Source of the DNA: CAYWYR01 sp964462685
Lineage (GTDB): Bacteria > Bacteroidota > Ignavibacteria > Kapaibacteriales > UBA2268
Reading direction: 5' to 3'
Length of the DNA: 64,000 nt
NCBI GenBank assembly: GCA_964462685.1
Contig: CAYWYR010000007.1
Coordinates: 1 to 64,000, forward strand
Notes under the pieces: generated by a model
The model's input: the letters and a program-made list of their open reading frames with translations, nothing else
Told to the model about the DNA's origin: nothing
Databases searched by the model: none
Made by a program: the position numbers and the translations under genes
In this document: positions 1 through 9,428 of the stretch, in pieces
Layout of the letters: the number at the start of each line of letters is the position of its first letter
Numbering within the stretch: position 1 is the first letter of the stretch

Positions 1-44
1 AAAAGCAGAAATTGACTACCGAAAATCATGGTTGTATAAAAAAC

Positions 45-248
45 TTAAATAAAAATATCGCGTTTTTTTGGCGTTGCCCAATGCCAACCAAGCATAAAAC
101 CATCATTCTTAAAGTTTGGCTGTTCAGGGTTTAAATATATACTGTCTGTACCAACAATAAATTTAGTTTGATCGGGTGGGTTTTGCGTTTGACATATAGT
201 TGCAAGTAATATAAGTGCTGTAGTTAAGAGAATTATTCTCATCCTCAA
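45..248 (-). CDS. Short exported protein of unknown function, possibly a truncated gene
   Basis: 67 residues: a hydrophobic signal peptide (about residues 4-19) and then a short polar tail. A likely cleavage falls before Gln (ICQT then QNPP), matching other exported proteins in the window. The start codon overlaps the stop of the upstream propeller gene by 4 nt (ATGA), so the two are probably cotranscribed. The tail ends abruptly just after an A7 run on the coding strand. This may be the N-terminal piece of a longer secreted protein broken by a frameshift or stop, but the window edge prevents a check. No family recognised. Confidence 0.45.
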   Translation of the reverse strand: MRMRIILLTTALILLATICQTQNPPDQTKFIVGTDSIYLNPEQPNFKNDGFMLGWHWATPKKRDIFI

Positions 249-1522
249 CCCCCTACATTGATTTTATAGGTTTTACCGCTATTATCTACAGATACAACAT
301 AAACCCCAGAAGACAAATCAATTTTTAGTTTGTTGCCCACCATGTAGCCCACATATATCAGTTTGCCCCTTATATCAATGATTTGTATTTCTTTATCAGA
401 TATATCAGCGTCACCATTGAAAATCAAATAGCCCTCTCTATAGTAAGCCATGATGTCTATTTTATCTTCATACTCTACTGATGAAACAGTAGAATAAGCG
501 CTATATGTGTATAATCCTTTGTCTCTGGTGAAAATTACAATAAAATTTTCGCTAAACAAGTATACCCCCCCAGGCATACTGTCTATAATAATATCATGCC
601 GCGCTTCAATAAAATTTGTCTTCCTAAGAGAAGTAGGCCCGCTATTGTTTAATCTGGCAAGCTCAAATACTTTTTCATCTTCTAAGTATACCCATAGATT
701 GGACTGCATTAAACTCGGATCTCGATAAACCCTGTTACCCTGCATATCCCATACTGTACGTAATTCCTTTAAAAATTCTCCTTCTTCCAGTAAAGCAGAA
801 AAATACTTACCACCTGGGGAGATGCTTATTTCGTATTTATCTAGACTTGTAGAGTCTATATTCGTATCTATAGCCAGTATGGTATCAATTATATTATTAT
901 CTCGGATATTCCTTTTTATAACATGGTCTTCCACTCGGTATCCGTTTTCATTGCCCAACCAAGTAGAACCGGCGATAAGAAAATCTCCCGTTTCAGCTAT
1001 GTTCGATATAACCGCTCCGGCGTATCTCGGGTCGTCGAATTCTGTATCCCTTATTAGCTCACCCGTTTCAGGGTAATATATATCAATTACATGTTGTCCT
1101 TTATCCACCCGCATAATTAATGTTTCCCAAGGCTGCCCTTGCGGGTTTTTGTGTATCGCGATTATATTCTGCACCCCATCCAGTCTTTGTATAAATGTAC
1201 CGGTTTCAGTACCCCAAAGTGATGCCCCAGTACTGGACCAAGCCATAACCATATTAAGTTCCGGATAGAGGATGATCTCATTTATTTCATGCTCCAACTG
1301 TTCCGGTTTATCGAAAATCATCATAAGCGCGCCGTTTTCCGCATCCAGCTTTACTATAGCACTATCGCGAGTGACGGCGTATAGTGTATTGGTTTGTGTG
1401 TCCAGTTTAATATTCTGTAATACGGTCTCCCCATAGCTCTGCCGCCATAGCTCTGTAAGCCCTTCGGTATAGATTTTCAGGGAAGCAAAAGCAAATGCTG
1501 TTAATAAAAAAACAATCTTCAT
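245..1522 (-). CDS. Secreted beta-propeller-like protein with T9SS type A sorting domain
   Basis: 425 residues with an N-terminal hydrophobic signal segment (about residues 3-16). The body is rich in short beta-strands with repeated hydrophobic-Asp/Asn patterns (VKLDAENGAL, WDMQGNRVYRD), like a WD40/PQQ-type propeller. The last ~75 residues resemble a T9SS C-terminal sorting domain: DIRGKLIYVG, then a KIDLSSGVYVVSV strand, ending KTYKINVGG. It would be exported by Sec and then passed to the type IX translocon (SprA is at 30850-38007). The ligand or role is not recognisable. The first gene of a two-gene minus-strand unit with the short ORF at 45-248. Confidence 0.7.
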   Translation of the reverse strand: MKIVFLLTAFAFASLKIYTEGLTELWRQSYGETVLQNIKLDTQTNTLYAVTRDSAIVKLDAENGALMMIFDKPEQLEHEINEIILYPELNMVMAWSSTGASLWGTETGTFIQRLDGVQNIIAIHKNPQGQPWETLIMRVDKGQHVIDIYYPETGELIRDTEFDDPRYAGAVISNIAETGDFLIAGSTWLGNENGYRVEDHVIKRNIRDNNIIDTILAIDTNIDSTSLDKYEISISPGGKYFSALLEEGEFLKELRTVWDMQGNRVYRDPSLMQSNLWVYLEDEKVFELARLNNSGPTSLRKTNFIEARHDIIIDSMPGGVYLFSENFIVIFTRDKGLYTYSAYSTVSSVEYEDKIDIMAYYREGYLIFNGDADISDKEIQIIDIRGKLIYVGYMVGNKLKIDLSSGVYVVSVDNSGKTYKINVGG

Positions 1523-1812
1523 AATAAACTCCTATTAGGTATATGAATTTTTGTGTTATCACAACTTCGATATTGCTATCCATATAGCTATAAACTATAT
1601 AGCTATCTTTAACCAAGTGTGTTTAGTTACTTCTTTAATAACACTTATGCGGGGGAAAAGTCAAATCGCCTTGTTGGGGTGGTATCTTTAGCTTTAACTC
1701 ATGAATCAGTAATATTCTATCGCGTCATAGATCAATAGCTTTTGCTCTTTTGAATTTATTAAGGTAATTTGCTTTTGCATAAAGAGTTATACTGACTTTC
1801 CCTTATTCCGCA

Positions 1813-3984
1813 ATGATCGGTAAAATTAAAAGCAGCCTTGCCGAAGCTTCCGGCGCTTACGATAACGAAGCACCACGGCCCAAAACCAAATTCTGGAAAT
1901 TCTGGCTTATCATGATAGCATTTGCTTTTACATTTGTTACAATTGTCTATAAGCTTTTTACCATTCAGGTCGTTAAGGGAGAGGAGTACGCTTCGCTTGC
2001 TAAGCGGCAGAGCGAATCCACTATTACCTTAAAAGCTGCCCGCGGCGATATCCTCGATAGGAACGGAAATCTTCTTGCTACTACTCTGTATTCGGTATCG
2101 GTGGCCGTGGACCCTATGATGCTGGAAAACGAAGAGGCAGTTTGCCAAAGCTTATCTGATGCCACTGATAGATCATTTGATTATTACCAGAATAAGATAA
2201 GATCAGCCCGACGCAAGGATCGCCGCTTCGTTTGGCTTTCCCGCGGTATAGATGCGGACAAATCCAAGATAATAAAGGCTCTGGATGATCCGGGTATTAT
2301 CATTAATACTGTTCCTAAGCGTAAGCTGCCATTGGGTAGTGCTATATCGCAGGTAGTTGGGCTGGTAAATATTGATGGAATCGGTATATCGGGTTTGGAA
2401 ATGGCACTGGATTCGGTTCTAAGGGGAAAGGACGGCCGTATGATTCTGCTTAGAGACGCTCTCGGAAACCTCAAACCAAGGGCTGATCTCCCACGCATAC
2501 CCCAGACAGATGGTGTCGATGTCCAGCTTACTATAGATTCTCGCCTGCAGCGAATAGTTGAGCTTGAGCTAAAAAACGGTGTCGAGGCATCCCAGGCTGC
2601 CTCTGCTACAGCTATTGCTATACATCCAGCTACGGGAGAAATACTGGCAATGGCAAGCTACCCGAGCTTTGATCCAGAATCGGGTAGGGGAGCGGCATAT
2701 TCCCGCATCCGAGCCATAACTGACTCCTATGAGCCTGGTTCTACATTCAAACTTATAACAGCCGCTGCTTCTCTGCAGGAAGGTATCACCGATGAGGACG
2801 AGATGTTTTTCGCCCATCACGGTACCGCCCGATTCAATGGCTATACTATCAGAGATGTACATAGAATGGATTCGGCCAGCTTTAAGGATGCCATAAGATA
2901 TTCCAGTAATATTATCATGGCGGAACTCGCTAACAGATTATCCGATGCCGATTTCTATAGTTATGTAAGGGATTTTGGTTTCGGACTGCCAACCGAAATC
3001 GAGTTACCAGGGGAAAATTCAGGTAAAGTAAAGCAGCCTGGGGATTTTACCAAAGCTACAAAACGGTATATGGGTCATGGTTATGAGCTTTCTGTGACTC
3101 CATTGCAGGTTTGTAATGCTTATGCTGCAGTTGCTAATGGCGGAAAACTTATGTCTCCATATCTTGTTAAGCGTGTCATATCACCTGAAGGCGAGACCAT
3201 CGCCGAAAATAAGCCCAATAAACTTAGGCAGGTAATAAGCGAAGAAACCGCGGACCGCCTCACGCCATTGTTCTCAGCTGTTGTGGATAGCGGCTCGGGC
3301 AAGCGAGCTAAAGTGGAGGGCCTAATGATTGCCGGTAAAACTGGTACATCTCAGCAAATCGAAAACGGTAGATATTCTAAGCAATTCTATACAGCTTCTT
3401 TTGCTGGCTACTATCCAGCTGATAATCCCGAAATAGCCATGCTTGTGTATGTTGATAAGCCGCGAACCAGTATTTATGGTGGATCGATAGCGGCTCCGAT
3501 TTTCAAGGGGATTGCCTCCAGATATGGATATCTTTATCCGAAAAGCAGCAGATTCATCACCGAGGTATCAGATTCGATTACTACGCCTTCTGTTTATGGT
3601 ATTAATAGTAGTGATATAGGTATTATCGAAAATCTCTATTCGATTTCCCTTGAAAGCCCGAAAAAAACTGATGATGAAGATAATACTATGATAGTATTTG
3701 ATCAGCGGCCTAAAGAATTTGCTATTATGCGTAAGGCCTCACCCGTGAGATATACCGTTATACCTGAAAAAAGCTTTTCACCTAAAGCGTCAACAGATGA
3801 CGCTGATACTTCGCATTCAAAGCTTATTAAGCATGATCTTTTGGGTTTACCGCTACGTAGGGCTATCGGGATACTGAACAGTATGGGCATTAAGCCGGTT
3901 GTTGATGGCAGTGGTATTGTAAAGAAACAAGTATGGAAAGAAAACAGCAATGGCAATATGGAATGCCATCTCAAGTGCTCATAA
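1813..3984 (+). CDS. ftsI: Peptidoglycan D,D-transpeptidase, FtsI/PBP2 class B with PASTA domain
   Basis: A 723-residue class B penicillin-binding protein. One transmembrane segment lies at about residues 28-50 after a short cytoplasmic tail, followed by a dimerisation domain (ARGDILDRNG). The transpeptidase domain carries all three active-site motifs: S310-T-F-K313, S364-S-N366 and K509-T-G511. A C-terminal PASTA-like domain covers about residues 670-723. It cross-links septal peptidoglycan in the periplasm. FtsI usually sits in the dcw cluster, but no murE, mraY or ftsW neighbours are seen here, so this may be a relocated ftsI or a second class B PBP. The ATG start gives a standard N-in topology. 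A TTTG box at 1741 and TAATTTG at 1765, 20 bp apart, resemble a Bacteroidota promoter, though imperfectly. Confidence 0.88.
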   Translation: MIGKIKSSLAEASGAYDNEAPRPKTKFWKFWLIMIAFAFTFVTIVYKLFTIQVVKGEEYASLAKRQSESTITLKAARGDILDRNGNLLATTLYSVSVAVDPMMLENEEAVCQSLSDATDRSFDYYQNKIRSARRKDRRFVWLSRGIDADKSKIIKALDDPGIIINTVPKRKLPLGSAISQVVGLVNIDGIGISGLEMALDSVLRGKDGRMILLRDALGNLKPRADLPRIPQTDGVDVQLTIDSRLQRIVELELKNGVEASQAASATAIAIHPATGEILAMASYPSFDPESGRGAAYSRIRAITDSYEPGSTFKLITAAASLQEGITDEDEMFFAHHGTARFNGYTIRDVHRMDSASFKDAIRYSSNIIMAELANRLSDADFYSYVRDFGFGLPTEIELPGENSGKVKQPGDFTKATKRYMGHGYELSVTPLQVCNAYAAVANGGKLMSPYLVKRVISPEGETIAENKPNKLRQVISEETADRLTPLFSAVVDSGSGKRAKVEGLMIAGKTGTSQQIENGRYSKQFYTASFAGYYPADNPEIAMLVYVDKPRTSIYGGSIAAPIFKGIASRYGYLYPKSSRFITEVSDSITTPSVYGINSSDIGIIENLYSISLESPKKTDDEDNTMIVFDQRPKEFAIMRKASPVRYTVIPEKSFSPKASTDDADTSHSKLIKHDLLGLPLRRAIGILNSMGIKPVVDGSGIVKKQVWKENSNGNMECHLKCS

Positions 3985-3992
3985 GTAATTTG

Positions 3993-4066
3993 TGATCCCG
4001 ACAGGATTCGAACCTGTGGCCCCAAGTTTAGGAAACTTGTGCTCTATCCAACTGAGCTACGGGACC
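3993..4066 (-). tRNA. tRNA-Arg (anticodon CCT)
   Basis: The cloverleaf was folded by hand on the minus strand: a 7-bp acceptor stem GGTCCCG/CGGGATC with one G-U pair, a D stem GCTC/GAGC, an anticodon stem CAAGT/ACTTG with loop TTCCTAA, a 5-nt variable loop, and a T stem ACAGG/CCTGT with loop TTCGAAT. The discriminator base is A. The 3' CCA is not encoded. Anticodon CCT reads AGG (Arg). It lies 8 bp beyond the ftsI stop, facing it. Confidence 0.96.
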
Positions 4067-4105
4067 CTTTTGGAAAATGCAATTTAAGCCATTTCTTTTT
4101 CATTA

Positions 4106-5716
4106 TCAATCTGTAATAACCATATTGTCTCTTTTGGAGAGAAATAGGGTGGTCTGTGGTGGCAGATAAGTATATATATTGATACTATCAATAACTGTGT
4201 AGCCGTACTGTACATAGGTGTTTATGTGATACTCATCATCGATTACCCACCACCATTTATCCTTTACTATTGACTTAAATTCTGGATCGTAATTATGATA
4301 TGCGTTATATTCAAAGCTCGCGTCCATATTTAAAGGACCTGCGCCCATTGATTCGGCTTTTTCGATTAATGATGCCCTTGCATATTTAGAGTTTACATAC
4401 GCTTTAGAAACCAAGAACGTATGTACCCCAAAGATTAAGATTGTTAAATAAAGAATCTTGCCTGTATTAGATTGTATGGTAATCTTACTTATGTCATTGA
4501 TATATAGATAGCCGATAAGAAAGATTGGCAGTAACATGTATCTTACATAAATACCAGCAATAGATAGGATTAGTATATATGTAAAAGTAGCCAGTAGAAG
4601 CGAGTTTGATATAATTAAATCCTTTACACAACTTCCAGAAAATTCTAATATCTCATATCTAAAGCATATTGCGATTGTATAAGATGATATACATAGTCCT
4701 GTACCTATTATTAGCCCATTTGCCAACTTATAGATATTTAACTCTGTAAACCAGATATTTAAGATGTTTCCTTGGAGATAGTCTAGAAGGCCAAAAAATC
4801 TTGCTGTTTGCTGTGTTATATCTCTGAATTGGTTCTCTGGTAATATATAACCAATGCTTATACCAGCTATAAAGATTATTAGTATTGATACCGCCATTCT
4901 GTTGGATAAACTTTTTTTACCAATTAATATCAGCGGAAATAAGGACCACCCTATAAACACGAAGCCTATTATGAGATTTTTGATTGCTGATAATGTTATC
5001 CCAATGATACCTTTATCGAGTGTATCTAGTAATCTAGCCCTGCCATCATCATATAAAAAAGGAAGCGTACCCATTGAGCTAAAAAGATATTCCCTGAACC
5101 CTATGCTGATTAGAAGATATGATAACATAAGTAACGAGGTATAGGTGAGAGCCTTCTTCCAGTCTTTGACTTCATTATATGAGATTATCATCATAAATGG
5201 TACAAATACGACTGCTATATCCCTTATTGATAGTGACAAAAGGAAAAACAGCGTACTGAGAAGCAGTCTTTTCTTCAAAAGCATAAGGATAGATATTACT
5301 ATAGAAATCGTGAAGTACATATCTGTCATAAAGCTATATGCTGACAGCATTATTGGATTAAGCACGAAAACTAATAATAGGGGAAGTGTATATTTCTGTT
5401 TAGGAATTAAATAACCTATCGTAAACATTCCTATGGCCATAAAGGTTTGGCTTGATACCCTTGAGGCGATTAATGTATTTTCGATAATATTAGAGAATGG
5501 TAGGGCTAATAAAAGCTGGCCGATAAGTGGCATAGATGTCCAGCCCGTATAGTTCAGCTCCCCCTGAATAAGGTTTTCCAAAGCAATAATATACGACCAG
5601 TCATCCCCGACATAATGGTTGAAATAGGGGAGGAGCAATAACTGAATAAATATTACTGTTCCGGTGACTATTAACCCATAACGTAGATTTTTTTTATTCA
5701 ATGACGAAATCTGCAC
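4106..5716 (-). CDS. Polytopic membrane protein, GT-C type glycosyltransferase (ArnT/PMT-like)
   Basis: 536 residues with about eleven or more hydrophobic segments and a short soluble C-terminal tail. An acidic pair, D38-D39 (VGDDWSY), sits in the first external loop just after TM1. This is the position of the catalytic/metal-binding acidic motif of the GT-C superfamily (GT39, GT83 and relatives), which use polyprenyl-phosphate sugars at the outer face of the inner membrane. The substrate cannot be read from sequence. The first 23 nt of this gene overlap the 3' end of the upstream exported-protein gene (5694-6569), so the two are translationally linked. Some such proteins are annotated only as hypothetical membrane proteins. 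Confidence 0.6.
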   Translation of the reverse strand: MQISSLNKKNLRYGLIVTGTVIFIQLLLLPYFNHYVGDDWSYIIALENLIQGELNYTGWTSMPLIGQLLLALPFSNIIENTLIASRVSSQTFMAIGMFTIGYLIPKQKYTLPLLLVFVLNPIMLSAYSFMTDMYFTISIVISILMLLKKRLLLSTLFFLLSLSIRDIAVVFVPFMMIISYNEVKDWKKALTYTSLLMLSYLLISIGFREYLFSSMGTLPFLYDDGRARLLDTLDKGIIGITLSAIKNLIIGFVFIGWSLFPLILIGKKSLSNRMAVSILIIFIAGISIGYILPENQFRDITQQTARFFGLLDYLQGNILNIWFTELNIYKLANGLIIGTGLCISSYTIAICFRYEILEFSGSCVKDLIISNSLLLATFTYILILSIAGIYVRYMLLPIFLIGYLYINDISKITIQSNTGKILYLTILIFGVHTFLVSKAYVNSKYARASLIEKAESMGAGPLNMDASFEYNAYHNYDPEFKSIVKDKWWWVIDDEYHINTYVQYGYTVIDSINIYTYLPPQTTLFLSKRDNMVITD

Positions 5717-6569
5717 CTATTCTCAATACCACTACTGTTGATGCATCACCTGTATTAAAAGGCCAGTCAGCCGATTGATTATGCCGCATGTAATAAAAAA
5801 GAAAAGATACTGTAGAGTTGTAACTTCTGTGTACCCAGGGATACCAATTTCCGAAGATATCGATCAAAGTATCTTCAGCTAGGTCTGGCAAAATATAAAA
5901 GGCTCCTTCTAAAGCCATAGAAGCTGTTCGATTTATAAAATTCGCGTCATGGAAGAATTGTCTTTCTCCGGCAGTTGCGAATAATGATAGCCCGTTACTC
6001 CATTCTACTCTTAAAGAGGAATTATATGCCGCCATTGGTTTGATAACTTCATCTATAGAATTTAGATAATCGTTTGTCGTTGCACCTATTATATCATTTT
6101 GTCCCCAACCAAGGACCGTAGCGTGGTTTAATGTAAATCTTCCATATTTGGTATCATAACCATAGCCGTCTTTAATTGCTAGCTTACCATACCATGTCCT
6201 GCTTTCTATCCCACCGCCCACATCAAAGAAAAATAAGTCAACCTGATCCTCAAAATCATAAACACCGAAACTATTTGATACATTTCCAAGTACAAATGTC
6301 TCCTGTCTGTAATAAACTATATCTAGATCTTTAGTAGGGTAGAATCTATCAAAACCATATCTTATTTCGGTGTTCCAACCATCCCTTAATTCGGTATCAT
6401 CAATATCAAAAGGGGTTATCAAACCATAATCCATGCCTATGATATATCTATTCTTCGCGAAGCTTTCCCTACCATATAGCTTTCTAATAAGATCTTCTAG
6501 TTCCGTATCTTCTGAATAAGTACTAACCGAACAGAGGATAAGAACAATCGAAAACAATGATCGTATCAT
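5694..6569 (-). CDS. Exported protein, probable outer-membrane beta-barrel or surface protein
   Basis: 291 residues. A signal peptide covers about residues 2-19, with cleavage likely after TYS giving a mature start EDTELED. The mature part has alternating hydrophobic/polar strands rich in aromatic residues (YYRQETFVLG, FLFYYMRHN) and ends in a strand, VVVLRIGADFVIE, much like the final strand of a barrel. No family recognised. First gene of a minus-strand pair with the membrane glycosyltransferase; the 23-nt overlap suggests cotranslation. Divergent from mnmG, with a parS-like site in the shared 90-bp gap. Confidence 0.55.
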   Translation of the reverse strand: MIRSLFSIVLILCSVSTYSEDTELEDLIRKLYGRESFAKNRYIIGMDYGLITPFDIDDTELRDGWNTEIRYGFDRFYPTKDLDIVYYRQETFVLGNVSNSFGVYDFEDQVDLFFFDVGGGIESRTWYGKLAIKDGYGYDTKYGRFTLNHATVLGWGQNDIIGATTNDYLNSIDEVIKPMAAYNSSLRVEWSNGLSLFATAGERQFFHDANFINRTASMALEGAFYILPDLAEDTLIDIFGNWYPWVHRSYNSTVSFLFYYMRHNQSADWPFNTGDASTVVVLRIGADFVIE

Positions 6570-6619
6570 AGGGTTATATAAATATGTATTGTTCTAATTC
6601 TATAACTTAGAGAATAAAA

Positions 6620-6635
6620 TGTTCCACGTAGAACA
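6620..6635. promoter_or_regulatory. parS-like site (one centre mismatch)
   Basis: TGTTCCACGTAGAACA, 25 bp upstream of mnmG. It matches the bacterial parS consensus TGTTNCACGTGNAACA except for A instead of G at the tenth base. Chromosomal ParB proteins nucleate on this palindrome. A perfect copy lies 1.9 kb away at 8523-8538, on the other side of mnmG, which makes chance occurrence unlikely. Confidence 0.7.
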
Positions 6636-6659
6636 TTCAGGTTTAAATTACAGATTTCA

Positions 6660-8507
6660 ATGAGAGAATACGACGTTTTAATTATCGGTGCCGGACATGC
6701 CGGTTTGGAAGCAGCTAATTCTGCTTTCAAAATGAATATGAAAACGGCCATAGTTACCATGGACTTGACGAATATGGGCATGCCAAGTTGCAATCCTTCT
6801 ATAGGCGGATCAGCTAAAGGCCATTTAGTTAAGGAAATTGACGCTATGGGTGGCATGATGGGCATTTTTGCTGATAGAGCCGGGATATCCTTTAAGATGC
6901 TCAATAAATCAAAGGGTCCAGCGATATGGTCTCCGCGTTGTCAGATTGATAAAGATTTATATCCATTCTATGTAAAAAACCATTTTCTGCTCCATACTGA
7001 TATCGATTTTATCCAAGGTATGGTTGATGAGATTATAGTAGATAAAGGAAATGTAGAAGGGGTTACGCTGAAAGAGGGTTCTAAGATAAAATGCAAGACA
7101 GTCATCTTAAGTGCTGGTACTTTTCTAAGGGGTGTAATGCATACAGGTAAAAAACATACAAAAGGCGGCCGGATAGGTGAAAAATCCTCCGATAAGATAT
7201 CCTATATGCTTGATGAGTACGGTTTTGAAAGGGGCAGACTCAAAACCGGCACTCCTCCCCGTATTCATAGAGACTCAATAGATTATACCCAATGCGAACC
7301 GGAACCAGGTGATGATAATCCCAAACCTTTTTCTAGCAAAACAAGAAGTGTAAAAAATAGAATTGTATGTTGGCACACCACTACCAATCCTACAACTCAT
7401 GAGATTTTAAAAACCGGCTTTGATGATTCCCCAATGTTTAACGGTACAATATCTGGGGCAGGCCCTAGATACTGTCCATCTATAGAGGATAAGATACACA
7501 GATTCTCTCAAAGAGATTCTCATAAGATACTTTTGGAGCCAGAAGGGATAAATACTGAATCTGTATATGTAAACGGATTCTCAACTTCTCTTCCATTAGA
7601 TATACAAAAGAGAGCTATGGCAAAGATCCCTGGTTTGGAAAAAGCTGAATTTCTAAAGCAAGGGTATGCTGTTGAATATGATTTCTTCTATCCTTATCAA
7701 TTAAAGTTCACTCTGGAAACAAAGAATGTAGAAGGTTTGTTCTTTGCTGGCCAGATCAACGGAACATCCGGATATGAAGAAGCCGGGGTGCAAGGTATGG
7801 TAGCAGGGATTAACGCTTCTTTAAAAGTTAAAGGTAAAGAAGGATTAAAACTAAAGCGAAACGAAGCCTATACAGGTGTTTTAATAGATGATTTGGTAAA
7901 TAAGAGTACAGATGAGCCTTACCGTATTTTCACTTCTTTAGCCGAGTACAGATTGTTGTTAAGGCAAGATAATGCTGATCTCAGGTTATCATCTGTAGCA
8001 CATTCCTTAGGTTTGATTAGTGACGACGATCTTAAAAGAACTGAAAGAAAAAGGAAAGACTTGGAGTTTGGTATTGATTATTATAAAAAGAAATCTTTAT
8101 CTCCTGAATATTTAAAAACCTATCAAATCACAACCGATAAGCCATTGACTCTCGATCATCTTGTCAAAAGATCTATCAATGACAAAACTGGCTGGATACA
8201 TGATACTACCGAATCATCCATTAAGTATTTTGATATCGCGAATAATGATGAATATATTGAACTTATTGAAAATGATATAAAGTACGAAGGTTATATCAAG
8301 CGTATGAATTGGGAAATAGCATATTTTCTTGAAAACGAGAATAAGTTTATACCAGAAACAATTGACTACATGAATATGGAATCACTTTCTACAGAAGCTA
8401 AAGAAAAGCTTTACAGGATAAAACCTTCCTCTTTGGGACAGCTCAGCAGAATTTCCGGCATTAGTGCGACCGATGTATCTGTAGTATCTTTGTACTTGCG
8501 TAAATAA
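6660..8507 (+). CDS. mnmG: tRNA uridine-5-carboxymethylaminomethylation enzyme MnmG (GidA)
   Basis: 615 residues, the normal length for MnmG. The FAD-binding Rossmann motif G10-A-G-H-A-G15 stands at the N-terminus. Family signatures follow: CNPSIGGSAKGH, LKTGTPPRIH and GYEEAGVQGMVAGINA, then the C-terminal helical domain that contacts MnmE and tRNA. With MnmE it installs the cmnm5 group on wobble U34 of several tRNAs in the cytoplasm. The gene is flanked on both sides by parS-like palindromes. In many bacteria gidA/mnmG lies near the origin with parAB; no parA or parB is in this window. It leads a run of same-strand genes up to 11808. Confidence 0.97.
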   Translation: MREYDVLIIGAGHAGLEAANSAFKMNMKTAIVTMDLTNMGMPSCNPSIGGSAKGHLVKEIDAMGGMMGIFADRAGISFKMLNKSKGPAIWSPRCQIDKDLYPFYVKNHFLLHTDIDFIQGMVDEIIVDKGNVEGVTLKEGSKIKCKTVILSAGTFLRGVMHTGKKHTKGGRIGEKSSDKISYMLDEYGFERGRLKTGTPPRIHRDSIDYTQCEPEPGDDNPKPFSSKTRSVKNRIVCWHTTTNPTTHEILKTGFDDSPMFNGTISGAGPRYCPSIEDKIHRFSQRDSHKILLEPEGINTESVYVNGFSTSLPLDIQKRAMAKIPGLEKAEFLKQGYAVEYDFFYPYQLKFTLETKNVEGLFFAGQINGTSGYEEAGVQGMVAGINASLKVKGKEGLKLKRNEAYTGVLIDDLVNKSTDEPYRIFTSLAEYRLLLRQDNADLRLSSVAHSLGLISDDDLKRTERKRKDLEFGIDYYKKKSLSPEYLKTYQITTDKPLTLDHLVKRSINDKTGWIHDTTESSIKYFDIANNDEYIELIENDIKYEGYIKRMNWEIAYFLENENKFIPETIDYMNMESLSTEAKEKLYRIKPSSLGQLSRISGISATDVSVVSLYLRK

Positions 8508-8522
8508 TTTATCACCAATAAA

Positions 8523-8538
8523 TGTTCCACGTGGAACA
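8523..8538. promoter_or_regulatory. parS site (perfect palindrome)
   Basis: TGTTCCACGTGGAACA, a perfect 16-bp palindrome fully matching the parS consensus TGTTNCACGTGNAACA. It fills almost half of the 36-bp gap between mnmG and the next gene, 5 bp before that start codon. ParB bound here could also affect readthrough transcription. Confidence 0.87.
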
Positions 8539-8543
8539 TCATT

Positions 8544-9428
8544 ATGGAAATAGTTGTAATAGGTGGAAGAGGTAAAGTTGGATACATGTTAGAAAGGCTG
8601 CTTTCTAACACAGATCTTAAATTTACATTTATCAGCAGAACTGAATTTGAATCAGACTCACGTGTTATAATAGCTGACCCTTTGGATAAGAGAAATCTGA
8701 AAGACATACTGTTAAGTTTGAAACCCAAAGCTGTAATCAATACCATAGCATTTAATGATGTAGATAAAGCAGAAGAAGAACATGCAGAAGCGATGATGCT
8801 TAACGCACATCTTCCTGAATATCTATCAGGAATATGTAGGCTGTTGGACTCTCATTTTATTACCTATGGCACAGATTATATATTTGATGGGAAAACAGGG
8901 CAATATAAAGAGGAAAGCTTGCCTAACCCGATCAACTACTATGGCAAAAGCAAGCTTACAGGCGAGAATATGACAAGGGTTACATGGGGAAAATCAACAG
9001 TGATAAGAGCGAACATAGTTCACGGGCCCAATCCATACGGATATACCGATTTTGTAAAGTGGGTGGAAGGAGAGCTTAGAACAGGTAATAGTATAAATAT
9101 TATTGAAGGCCAGAGCGGAAACCCTTCATTCACTGGTGATATAGCGCATGTTACATATAAGACGATCTTAAATAAGCATTACGGAATACTGCATACAGGT
9201 AGCAGCGATTATCTTAACAGATATCAGATGGCACTAATAGTGGCCGATGTTTATGGCTATGATAGCAAATTGATAAATCCGATAGAACCTAAGGCTCTTA
9301 AGCAAAAAGCCAAGAGACCGGATAAGGGAGGGCTGAATTTATTTGCTACGGAAACAAAACTAGACTTTAAATTTGCATCATTCAGAGATGGCGTTGAATC
9401 AACAAAGCATTCGGAGAAATATCAATAA
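8544..9428 (+). CDS. RmlD-like NAD(P)-dependent sugar-nucleotide reductase
   Basis: 294 residues of the extended short-chain dehydrogenase family. It has an N-terminal GGRGKVG nucleotide-binding loop, the TDYIFDG strand typical of dTDP-4-dehydrorhamnose reductase (RmlD/RfbD), and the catalytic Y-x-x-x-K in YYGKSK. It probably reduces a 4-keto sugar nucleotide for surface polysaccharide, but no rmlA/B/C genes are nearby, so the substrate is uncertain. The stop is followed directly by the rfaE1 start, and the gene sits between mnmG and the heptose genes, supporting an envelope-glycan role. Confidence 0.75.
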   Translation: MEIVVIGGRGKVGYMLERLLSNTDLKFTFISRTEFESDSRVIIADPLDKRNLKDILLSLKPKAVINTIAFNDVDKAEEEHAEAMMLNAHLPEYLSGICRLLDSHFITYGTDYIFDGKTGQYKEESLPNPINYYGKSKLTGENMTRVTWGKSTVIRANIVHGPNPYGYTDFVKWVEGELRTGNSINIIEGQSGNPSFTGDIAHVTYKTILNKHYGILHTGSSDYLNRYQMALIVADVYGYDSKLINPIEPKALKQKAKRPDKGGLNLFATETKLDFKFASFRDGVESTKHSEKYQ

